A stretch of DNA of 17,602 nt, taken from contig DETN01000017.1 of NCBI GenBank assembly GCA_002362155.1, positions 1 through 17,602 of the forward strand, in the 5' to 3' direction. The stretch is from Lachnospiraceae bacterium UBA3287. Its GTDB lineage: Bacteria > Bacillota > Clostridia > Lachnospirales > Lachnospiraceae. Below, piece by piece: positions 6,867 to 13,020 of this stretch (position 1 is the first letter of the stretch; each line of letters begins with the position of its first letter). The notes under the pieces were generated by a model. That model saw only the letters and a list, made by a program, of their open reading frames with translations. It was not told the DNA's origin and searched no databases. The position numbers were made by a program, and so were the translations under genes.

Positions 6867-8306
6867 ATGAATTATATCTCTCCCTGGTATTACCTGCTTC
6901 TTCTGGGCCTGATGGTCCTGTATTATATTTTCCCAAGGAAGATCCGCTGGTCTGTCCTCCTTGCCGGCTCCCTGGCCTTCCTGTACCTGGTCTGCAGCAA
7001 AAAGCAGTGCCTGGTGGTGGGGCTGGCCGCCGCGGCAGCCTACTGTTTCGGAATTCTGATCGAAAAGGCCGAGGGGGAAAGGAAAAAACTCTTTCTGACC
7101 CTGGGGATCCTTGTCAGTGCGGGACCGCTTTTCCTCTCCTGGTGCAATTCCCTGATCCTTACCAGGATCCTGGAGGGGGGCCTTCCCCTGATCATCCCGG
7201 TGGGTCTGTCCTTCTATTCCCTGCAGCTGATCGCCTATCTGACGGACGTTGGCAGAGGAAAGATCCAAAGCCAGAAAAATCCTTTTAAATTCCTTCTGTT
7301 CGTGACCTTCTTCCCCCAGATCGTCCAGGGCCCCATTCCCAGATACGATGTTCTGGAGCAGTCCCTCTACAGGGGGAACCGCTTTGACTTTGATAAGATC
7401 TTCCGGTCCATCCTGCTGATTATGTGGGGCTTTTTCCTCAAGATGATGATCGCGGACAAGGCGGCGGTCTATGTGAATACCGTCTTTTCGGACTATAAGG
7501 CTTACAGCGGCTTTCTGATCCTGCTGGCGGGTATTCTCTACTCTCTCCAGCTTTATACCGACTTCCAGGCCTGCACCACCCTGTCCAGAGGGGCGGCAGG
7601 TCTCTTCGGCGTTACTCTGGGAGAGAACTTCGACCATCCCTATTTTGCCCTGTCCATCCAGGACTTCTGGCGCAGATGGCACATTTCCCTCAGCACCTGG
7701 CTCAAGGATTATGTCTACATTCCACTGGGAGGGAGCCGGAAGGGCAAGGTCAGAAGATATATCAACCTGGTCCTGACCTTCCTGGTCTCGGGCATCTGGC
7801 ACGGAGCCGGCCTGCAGTTCATCTTCTGGGGGCTTCTGCACGCCTTTTATCAGATCTTCGGCGGTCTGACCAGAGGGATCCGGGATTCTTTCCTGGCCCT
7901 TCTGGGCATGGAAAAGGACAGCCTGGCATGGGTCTGCCTGCGCAGGGCCGGCACCTTTTTCTGGGTCATGCTGGCCTGGATCATCTTCCGGGCGGATTCC
8001 CTCAGAACGGGCCTTGGCATGATCGCCTCCATTTTTACCAGATGGAACGGAGGGGACATGGTCAACGACGCTGTCTTTGCCTGCGGCCTGGATATCAAGG
8101 ACTGGAACGCCCTGGCTCTGTCCCTGGCGGTCCTGGCCTGTGCTTCCTTCCTGCAGGAGAAGAAGATCTGCATCCGGGACTGGATCATCAGCCAGCACCT
8201 GCTGGTCCGCTGGACCATCTATCTGACCTGCATCCTGACCATCTGGATCTTCGGCACCTATGGATTCGGCTTTAACGCCCAGGACTTTATTTACGGAGGA
8301 TTCTGA
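6867..8306 (+). CDS. MBOAT-family O-acyltransferase (AlgI/DltB-like)
   Basis: A 479-residue multi-spanning membrane protein. MBOAT hallmarks (PF03062) in order: PVGLSFYSLQ (111-120), FFPQIVQGPIPR (148-159), DFWRRWHISLSTWLKDYVYIPLGGSRKG (266-293) and the catalytic-histidine segment SGIWHGAG (308-315, His312). This layout is that of AlgI/PatA-type acyltransferases, which pass acetyl groups across the membrane to surface polysaccharides; DltB is the related D-alanyl version. No dltA or dltC gene is nearby, so polysaccharide or peptidoglycan/teichoic-acid O-acylation is more likely than D-alanylation. The stop overlaps the ATG of the SGNH partner by one base (TGATG), so the two are translated together. 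ATG 6867 has AAGGAAG six bases upstream. Confidence 0.92.
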   Translation: MNYISPWYYLLLLGLMVLYYIFPRKIRWSVLLAGSLAFLYLVCSKKQCLVVGLAAAAAYCFGILIEKAEGERKKLFLTLGILVSAGPLFLSWCNSLILTRILEGGLPLIIPVGLSFYSLQLIAYLTDVGRGKIQSQKNPFKFLLFVTFFPQIVQGPIPRYDVLEQSLYRGNRFDFDKIFRSILLIMWGFFLKMMIADKAAVYVNTVFSDYKAYSGFLILLAGILYSLQLYTDFQACTTLSRGAAGLFGVTLGENFDHPYFALSIQDFWRRWHISLSTWLKDYVYIPLGGSRKGKVRRYINLVLTFLVSGIWHGAGLQFIFWGLLHAFYQIFGGLTRGIRDSFLALLGMEKDSLAWVCLRRAGTFFWVMLAWIIFRADSLRTGLGMIASIFTRWNGGDMVNDAVFACGLDIKDWNALALSLAVLACASFLQEKKICIRDWIISQHLLVRWTIYLTCILTIWIFGTYGFGFNAQDFIYGGF

Positions 8307-9757
8307 TGAAAAAATTTCTGCATGCAGTCCGTAAAATACTGTGCTGTCTTCTCTTCCTTGCCCTGACGGGAGGGCTTCTTTCCTATGTCAACCTGGTCCT
8401 GACGGCCAAGCAGACCTCCAGGCAGCTGACCCCCATGGCCGTGTACCATGATTTCTACAGCATGGAAGAGAATACCGTGGACGTCATCTTTCTGGGCTCC
8501 AGCCACTGCTACAGCGCCTTCAGCCCCCAGTATCTCTACAACGAGTACGGGATCCGCAGCTACAACCTGGGCTCCAGCCAGCAGTCCATGACCGTAGCTT
8601 ACTACTGGCTGAAGGAAGCCCTGCAGACCCAGTCTCCCAAAGTGGTGGTCCTGGATACCTGCACCTTCTTTCAGTGGTTCAACGACAACAATACCAACGC
8701 CCAGGAGCCCTTTGTCCGCAAGGCCATGGACTTTATGCGCTGGGGCCCCAATAAACTGGAAGCCATCTGGGAGCTGCACCGCCTGGAGCCGGACGAGTTT
8801 CCCCTGGAAGGCTTTTTCCTGCCCAACATCCGCTACCACAACCGGTGGAAGGAACTGACAGCGGAGGACGTGCACTATACGGATACCTTTATCACCGGAC
8901 AGTCAAAAGGGTATTCCGGCATGTACGTCCGCAGGGGCCATCAGTACTTTGATGCCCACTATGACGGGGAGAGCGACAAAACCGAGCCCTTATACGGTCC
9001 CCAGCTCCCCTATATCCACAAGCTGATCGATCTGTGCAGGGATAAGGGGATAGAGCTGATCCTGGTCAGGACCCCCTACAACTTTGCCTATGCCCCCACC
9101 TACAACGCCCTCAGGGACTTTGCGGCGGAAACAGGCCTGCCCTTATACGATTTCAACGGAAAGGAAATGTATGAGAAGAGCGGCTTTGACTTCGGCATGG
9201 ACTGCGACGACAACAACCACTGCAACATCTGGGGCGCCCAGAAGATGACTGCCTTTATCGGAAAGCTCCTGACGGAGGAATACGGATTTACCCCCGTGGA
9301 GGACCAGCAGTATGAAGTCACCAGGCAGTATTACGAAGAGTCCCTGGAGGATGCGGCCCTGAGAGACGTGGAGGACCTGAAATCCTATCTGCCCCTTCTG
9401 GACAGGGACCGCTTTGTGGTCCTTTCCGCCGTCGACAAAACGGTCATAAAAGAGGCTTCCGAAGAAGTCCGGAAGGCCCTGGAGGAGTACGGCTATGATC
9501 TGTCGGACGGCTATGAGGTCATAGTTTCCGGGGAAAGAAAGGATGCGAAGAAGGGGAAATTCAGGGACGAGAAGGAAAACTATCAGATCACGGTGGAATG
9601 GGATGAAAAATCCATCCTGATCGGAGGAGAGGAGATGTTGACCTCCGGGAAAGACATCAACTTCGTGGTCTACGATCTGAATCATCTGGCCGTGGTGGAC
9701 AGGGTCGGCTTTTCTGCAGAGGACGGGGCGGTCACCGTCCATGAGTCCATTTACTGA
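8306..9757 (+). CDS. Membrane-anchored SGNH-like acyltransferase partner with C-terminal extra domain
   Basis: A 483-residue protein with a single N-terminal anchor helix (about 11-32), the rest presumably outside the cell. The catalytic-type block VDVIFLGSSHCYSAF (58-72) carries the GDS-like GSSH, with Ser66 the likely nucleophile; YNLGSSQQ follows at 86-93. DCDDNNHCNIWGAQKM (299-314) supplies the D-x-x-H (Asp302, His305). This matches DltD/AlgJ-like partners of MBOAT proteins, which complete transfer of the acyl group to the glycan. Residues 357-483 form an additional alpha/beta domain discussed in the findings. GGAGGA lies five bases before the start codon, inside the end of the MBOAT gene. 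What polymer is modified is not visible from the window. Confidence 0.85.
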   Translation: MKKFLHAVRKILCCLLFLALTGGLLSYVNLVLTAKQTSRQLTPMAVYHDFYSMEENTVDVIFLGSSHCYSAFSPQYLYNEYGIRSYNLGSSQQSMTVAYYWLKEALQTQSPKVVVLDTCTFFQWFNDNNTNAQEPFVRKAMDFMRWGPNKLEAIWELHRLEPDEFPLEGFFLPNIRYHNRWKELTAEDVHYTDTFITGQSKGYSGMYVRRGHQYFDAHYDGESDKTEPLYGPQLPYIHKLIDLCRDKGIELILVRTPYNFAYAPTYNALRDFAAETGLPLYDFNGKEMYEKSGFDFGMDCDDNNHCNIWGAQKMTAFIGKLLTEEYGFTPVEDQQYEVTRQYYEESLEDAALRDVEDLKSYLPLLDRDRFVVLSAVDKTVIKEASEEVRKALEEYGYDLSDGYEVIVSGERKDAKKGKFRDEKENYQITVEWDEKSILIGGEEMLTSGKDINFVVYDLNHLAVVDRVGFSAEDGAVTVHESIY

Positions 9758-9784
9758 TGACCTGCCGCGGGATGGGCGGTCCTC

Positions 9785-9838
9785 ATAAAACAGTTTTATC
9801 GTTTTCAGAAATGGCATGATCTTCGGGTCGTGCCATTT
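9785..9838 (+). terminator. Inverted repeat and hairpin after the SGNH gene
   Basis: ATAAAAC-A-GTTTTAT (9785-9799) is a perfect seven-pair inverted repeat. It is followed by AAATGGCA-TGA (9809-9819), which pairs with TCG-TGCCATTT (9828-9838) with one G-T wobble. Only a short T-run follows. Together they probably end or protect the MBOAT/SGNH message, though neither is a classic terminator. Confidence 0.45.
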
Positions 9839-9978
9839 CCTGTGTCATCCGTTCACCGGGAGGGATGAGGCCGGCCGGATCACAGCAGATATGGATGCTC
9901 TGGCGGCGTCTTCCTTTACGCTTCGATACTCCGGACAGGGGAGCACCTGGCAGGGAAGCCGCTTTGAGGTGGGAATGA
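9839..9978. other. Non-coding stretch between two hairpins
   Basis: No reading frame here has a ribosome binding site or a recognisable protein. It is bounded by the hairpin at 9809-9838 and the stronger one at 9996-10028. It belongs to the 345-base gap between convergent genes (9758-10102). Confidence 0.4.
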
Positions 9979-10036
9979 CCGGTTTAAAGAAAATGAAACC
10001 GGCATGGCCATTGAGGTCATGCCGGTTTTGTCTTTG
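9979..10036. terminator. Strong bidirectional terminator with an alternative pairing
   Basis: AAACCGGCATG (9996-10006) pairs perfectly with CATGCCGGTTT (10018-10028), extended by a G-T and two C-G pairs to a 14-pair stem, and followed by TTTTGTCTTT. A second copy of CCGGTTT (9979-9985) could instead pair with AAACCGG (9996-10002). It lies between the convergent SGNH and XRE genes and has T-rich sequence on both sides, so it probably ends both transcripts. Confidence 0.75.
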
Positions 10037-10102
10037 GGATTTTTCGGGGCAAAATCCGATGATCGTTTCCCCTGCGGACTTTTGCTGTGCGTCGGAACCG
10101 GA

Positions 10103-11143
10103 TCACAACATAGCAAGGATGCGAGCCTTTTCCTTCTTCGCTTCGGTCACGGACGAAGCGCTTTCTTCCGTCAGCCCCCATTCATGTTCCAGAAGATCAA
10201 TGATCCTGTCACAGGTCTTTGCGGCATTGGCATAGTCGCCCATGATTTCATAGATGTCCGAAATCCCCATGAGCCCATCCTGAAATCTGGGACGTCTGGG
10301 ATCTGCGGCAAAGGCCCGTTCATACATGCTGATGGCTTTTTGGTAGTCAGCCTTGGCGGCATAGTACTGGGCGGTCTCGAAGAGCACGACATTGTTTTCC
10401 GGCTGCCGGGCCAGGAGTGCCTCCATGATCCCATCTGCCGTTGGCTCGTCAAAACGGGCAAGAGCGATATAGGCCCGGTAGACCTCCTTCATGACGGGGT
10501 GCGCTTTTTCCAGCTTACAGTAGAGGCCCAGCCAGCGCTCTGCCTCGTCGGCCCGGTGGTCGGCAATGAGGTTGTCCAGCAGGTACATGTAGGGCAGCGC
10601 GATATCGGGGTTTGCTTCCACCAGTTCACGGTAGAAGTTGACAGCTTTGGTATGGTTGGCGACATTCCAGTCCCAGATGGCGTGGTGATCCGTTTCGTCC
10701 AGGATCCACTGGCAGCACTTTTCGTCCGGCGTGCGGGCGATCGCCTCCCTGGCATAGCGGGACGCCTTCCGTGCCTCGGCATTCATGCGGTGCCAGTAGA
10801 AATAAGCGAGCAGCTCAGTGGCCCGTTTCTGATACTTCCCGTCATTCAATTCGGCCTGCAGAAAACTCTCAAACTCCCGGGAGATGTCAGAGGGCAGTTC
10901 CTCCTCTGCGACCATCCGGTTCTCGATGCGGTTCAGACGCTGCTCCGTTGTCAGGTCGAACAGGTCATCGATGGAGACGCCGAAGGTCTCGGCCAGAAGA
11001 GGAAGCGTGGTGATATCAGGCATTGCCACTGCGTTTTCCCATTTGGAAACCGACTGTGCGCCAATCCTCAGTTTTTCTGCCAGCTGTTCCTGCGTCAGTC
11101 CTGCTTTTAAGCGAAGCTGTTTGATCTTCTTTCCAAGGTCCAT
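10103..11143 (-). CDS. XRE-family transcriptional regulator with TPR-like sensor region
   Basis: A 346-residue protein. Residues 5-60 are a clear Cro/C1-type helix-turn-helix (KIKQLRLKAGLTQEQLAEKL, then SVSKWENAVAMPDITTLPLLAETFGVS). The remaining 280 residues are all-helical with repeated amphipathic pairs, for example ADYQKAISMYERAFAADP near 264, the TPR pattern. HTH-TPR proteins often sense peptides or other small ligands, but no small secreted peptide gene was seen beside it. ATG 11143 has GGAG-type ribosome binding sequence (CTCCT at 11153-11157 on the plus strand) about eight bases upstream. Synonymous codon choice looks more mixed (GCA, CTT, TCG, GGA) than in neighbouring genes, hinting at acquisition by transfer. 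Targets are unknown; it has no operon partner. Confidence 0.88.
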   Translation of the reverse strand: MDLGKKIKQLRLKAGLTQEQLAEKLRIGAQSVSKWENAVAMPDITTLPLLAETFGVSIDDLFDLTTEQRLNRIENRMVAEEELPSDISREFESFLQAELNDGKYQKRATELLAYFYWHRMNAEARKASRYAREAIARTPDEKCCQWILDETDHHAIWDWNVANHTKAVNFYRELVEANPDIALPYMYLLDNLIADHRADEAERWLGLYCKLEKAHPVMKEVYRAYIALARFDEPTADGIMEALLARQPENNVVLFETAQYYAAKADYQKAISMYERAFAADPRRPRFQDGLMGISDIYEIMGDYANAAKTCDRIIDLLEHEWGLTEESASSVTEAKKEKARILAML

Positions 11144-11186
11144 CCTGTATATCTCCTCAAAGAGTAGTGTTTTTGATTACAGCTTC

Positions 11187-11215
11187 ATGATACAGTGCCG
11201 ATCCCCGCACTACAA
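11187..11215 (-). promoter_or_regulatory. Promoter of the XRE-TPR regulator gene
   Basis: On the minus strand TTGTAG (11210-11215) and TATCAT (11187-11192) are separated by exactly 17 bases. This puts the transcript start near 11180 and leaves a leader of about 37 bases with the ribosome binding site. Confidence 0.5.
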
Positions 11216-11402
11216 TAACGCAGAGGGCAAGTTCCCTCGCCTGTTGGTGGAGTTGGGGCTGTTCTGCCGGCCCTGCCAGGCAGATGCCCAAAACGGTCTT
11301 GAACCAGAACTTTCTTATGAGTACCTGCCGGAAGAGGCTTCTTTTTCAGAACGGCGGCTGGGATTCTGCCAGGAATACAGTACAATGCAGGGGCGGGAGT
11401 GA
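11187..11402 (+). pseudogene. Possible C-terminal remnant of a lost gene
   Basis: A plus-strand frame runs open through this gap and ends at TGA (11400-11402), directly at a strong terminator. Its last third (GLEPELSYEYLPEEASFSER and following) has a protein-like composition. There is no ribosome binding site and no recognisable family. Promoter sequence for the divergent XRE gene overlaps its 5' part. The combination of frame, stop and terminator suggests the tail of a gene whose front was replaced by the XRE gene. An unrelated open frame is an equally serious possibility. Confidence 0.25.
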
Positions 11403-11451
11403 TATAATCAGACTATAGTAAAAAATGTCTGATATATCCCTCCCGTTTTTT
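11394..11451 (+). terminator. Very strong terminator hairpin upstream of the PPK2 gene
   Basis: CGGGAG-T-GATATA-A-TCAGAC (11394-11413) pairs with GTCTGA-TATATC-C-CTCCCG (11427-11445): 18 pairs with one mismatch and one bulged A, a 13-base loop, then six T and CTTT (11446-11455). No intact plus-strand gene precedes it; it probably belonged to the remnant ending at 11402 and now insulates the PPK2 gene. Confidence 0.85.
11400..11408 (+). promoter_or_regulatory. Extended -10 box for the PPK2 gene, inside the terminator stem
   Basis: TGA followed by TATAAT (11403-11408) forms an extended -10 element. The -35 region (11380-11385) is poor. The predicted start, near 11415, falls in the hairpin loop, so a transcript made here would lack the 5' arm and could not form the terminator. 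Confidence 0.45.
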
Positions 11452-11508
11452 CTTTGGGGGAAGAGGCGGGAGAAAGGATCGGAGCGTCATGAAAAGGAGG
11501 GGACTGCC

Positions 11509-12990
11509 ATGCTGGCTGATTTTGAAAAACCCAGAAAACCCGAAAAGGAAGAGATGAAGCAGTATCTGAAGGAGGAAAAGGAGAAACTGGCGGCCTGCCA
11601 GATGAAGATCAAGGAGGCAAAGCTTCCTGTCATGGTCATCTTCGAAGGCTGGGGCTCTGCCGGCAAGGGAAGTGCCCTGGGGGAGATCATCAAGAACATA
11701 GATCCCAGGTTCTTCCAGGTGGCCACCATGGACAAGCCGCCCACCGAGGAGGAGAGGCGCAAACCCTTCCTCTACAGGTACTTTATAGAGATCCCTGAGA
11801 AGGGGAAATTCAAGTTCTTTGACACCTGCTGGATGGAAGAGGTCACCGACGGGGTCCTGGACGGAAAGCTGACCGAGAAGGAGTATGACAAGAGGGTCAA
11901 ATCCATCAACATCACAGAGCGTCAGCTGGTGGACAACGGCTACCTGGTCATGAAATTCTTCTTCCACATCAGTGAAAGTGAGCAGAAGGAAAGGCTGGAC
12001 GCTCTGCTCGCCGACCCCAATACGGCCTGGCGGGTCAGCGAAGAAGACCTGTGGGAGAACGAACACTACAAGAAGTGCCTGAAGGTCTATGACCGTTACC
12101 TCAAGGATACGGACAGAGGCTCCGCCCCCTGGTACATCATAGACGCCGACAATAAGAAATGGGCCCTGCTCCAGGTCCTGCGCTTTTTAAATCAGGGCAT
12201 CGAAACGGCCCTGTCCAATTCTTCCGTGGCGGCGCCCATCCGTCAGAATGTATTCCGCCTCAATCCCATGCCCAAGCTCAGGGATATCCCTCTGGACAAG
12301 GAGATTCCCGAGGAGGAGTACAAGGTAAGGCTCAAGGAACTGCAGGAGGAGCTCCACGCCCTCCACTACGCCCTCTATAACAAGAAGATCCCCGTCATCA
12401 TCGCCTACGAGGGCTGGGACGCCGCGGGCAAGGGCGGCAATATCAAGAGGATCGCCGGGGCCCTGGACCCCAGAGGCTACGTGGTCTATCCCATCGCTTC
12501 CCCCGAGCCGCACGAGAAGGCCAGGCACCATCTCTGGCGCTTCTACAACCGCCTGCCCAAGACCGGCCACATCGCCATCTATGACAGGACCTGGTACGGC
12601 AGGGTCATGGTGGAACGCCTGGAGGGGTTCTGCTCGGAGAACGACTGGCAGAGAGCCTACAACGAGATCAATGAATTTGAAAAGGAACTGTCCGACTGGG
12701 GAGCCGTGATCGTCAAGTTCTGGATCCACATCGATTCGGAGACTCAGCTGCAGCGCTTTACGGACCGGCAGAATACCCCCGAGAAGCAGTGGAAGATCAC
12801 GGAGGAGGACTGGAGGAACCGGGAGAAATGGGACCAGTACGAAGAGGCCGTGGACGAGATGCTGGAAAAGACTTCTACCGAGTTCGCTCCCTGGTATGTG
12901 CTGGAATCGGTAGACAAAAAATATGCCCGGATCAAGGCGCTTGAAATCGTGATCCGGGCCATTAAGGAAGCTTTGGATAAGAAGGGATGA
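11509..12990 (+). CDS. pap: Polyphosphate:AMP phosphotransferase-type tandem PPK2 protein
   Basis: A 493-residue protein with two PPK2 (PF03976) domains in tandem, the class II architecture known for polyphosphate:AMP phosphotransferase, which makes ADP from AMP using polyphosphate. The N-terminal domain has the P-loop EGWGSAGKGS (46-55) but carries FFDTCWMEE (103-111) where an active domain has a YDR-W-Y Walker B/lid segment. The C-terminal domain is complete: EGWDAAGKGG (301-310) and YDRTWYGRV (358-366). Catalysis is thus expected from the second domain only, as in other family members. Length fits the family (about 475-500). ATG 11509 is chosen because AAGGAGG (11494-11500) precedes it by eight bases; an upstream in-frame ATG at 11425 lies in the terminator loop. 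Cytoplasmic; links phosphate stores to nucleotide recharging. Ends exactly against the lactate permease gene. Confidence 0.9.
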   Translation: MLADFEKPRKPEKEEMKQYLKEEKEKLAACQMKIKEAKLPVMVIFEGWGSAGKGSALGEIIKNIDPRFFQVATMDKPPTEEERRKPFLYRYFIEIPEKGKFKFFDTCWMEEVTDGVLDGKLTEKEYDKRVKSINITERQLVDNGYLVMKFFFHISESEQKERLDALLADPNTAWRVSEEDLWENEHYKKCLKVYDRYLKDTDRGSAPWYIIDADNKKWALLQVLRFLNQGIETALSNSSVAAPIRQNVFRLNPMPKLRDIPLDKEIPEEEYKVRLKELQEELHALHYALYNKKIPVIIAYEGWDAAGKGGNIKRIAGALDPRGYVVYPIASPEPHEKARHHLWRFYNRLPKTGHIAIYDRTWYGRVMVERLEGFCSENDWQRAYNEINEFEKELSDWGAVIVKFWIHIDSETQLQRFTDRQNTPEKQWKITEEDWRNREKWDQYEEAVDEMLEKTSTEFAPWYVLESVDKKYARIKALEIVIRAIKEALDKKG

Positions 12991-13020
12991 TCAGAACCGG
13001 CCGAGGCCCATGCTGATCAT
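12987..13020. repeat. Inverted repeat spanning two convergent stop codons
   Basis: ATGATCAG (12987-12994) pairs perfectly with CTGATCAT (13013-13020) around an 18-base loop. The left arm contains both the PPK2 stop (12988-12990) and the permease stop (12991-12993, minus strand). It has no T-run on either side. It is the only hairpin between the two convergent genes and may act as a weak shared terminator. Confidence 0.4.

Noticed and set aside
6849..8198. Long minus-strand open frame opposite the MBOAT gene
   Set aside because: Same compositional artefact; no start signal or family match.
9916..10116. Small signalling peptide gene beside the XRE-TPR regulator
   Set aside because: The short frame has no secretion signal, no ribosome binding site and overlaps the regulator's end; it does not look like an RRNPP pheromone precursor.
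11160..11394. Structured RNA (6S RNA, riboswitch or T-box) before the strong terminator
   Set aside because: Some small hairpins exist, but no closing stem pairing the ends, no T-box or known aptamer core was found; a gene remnant explains the open frame and terminator better.
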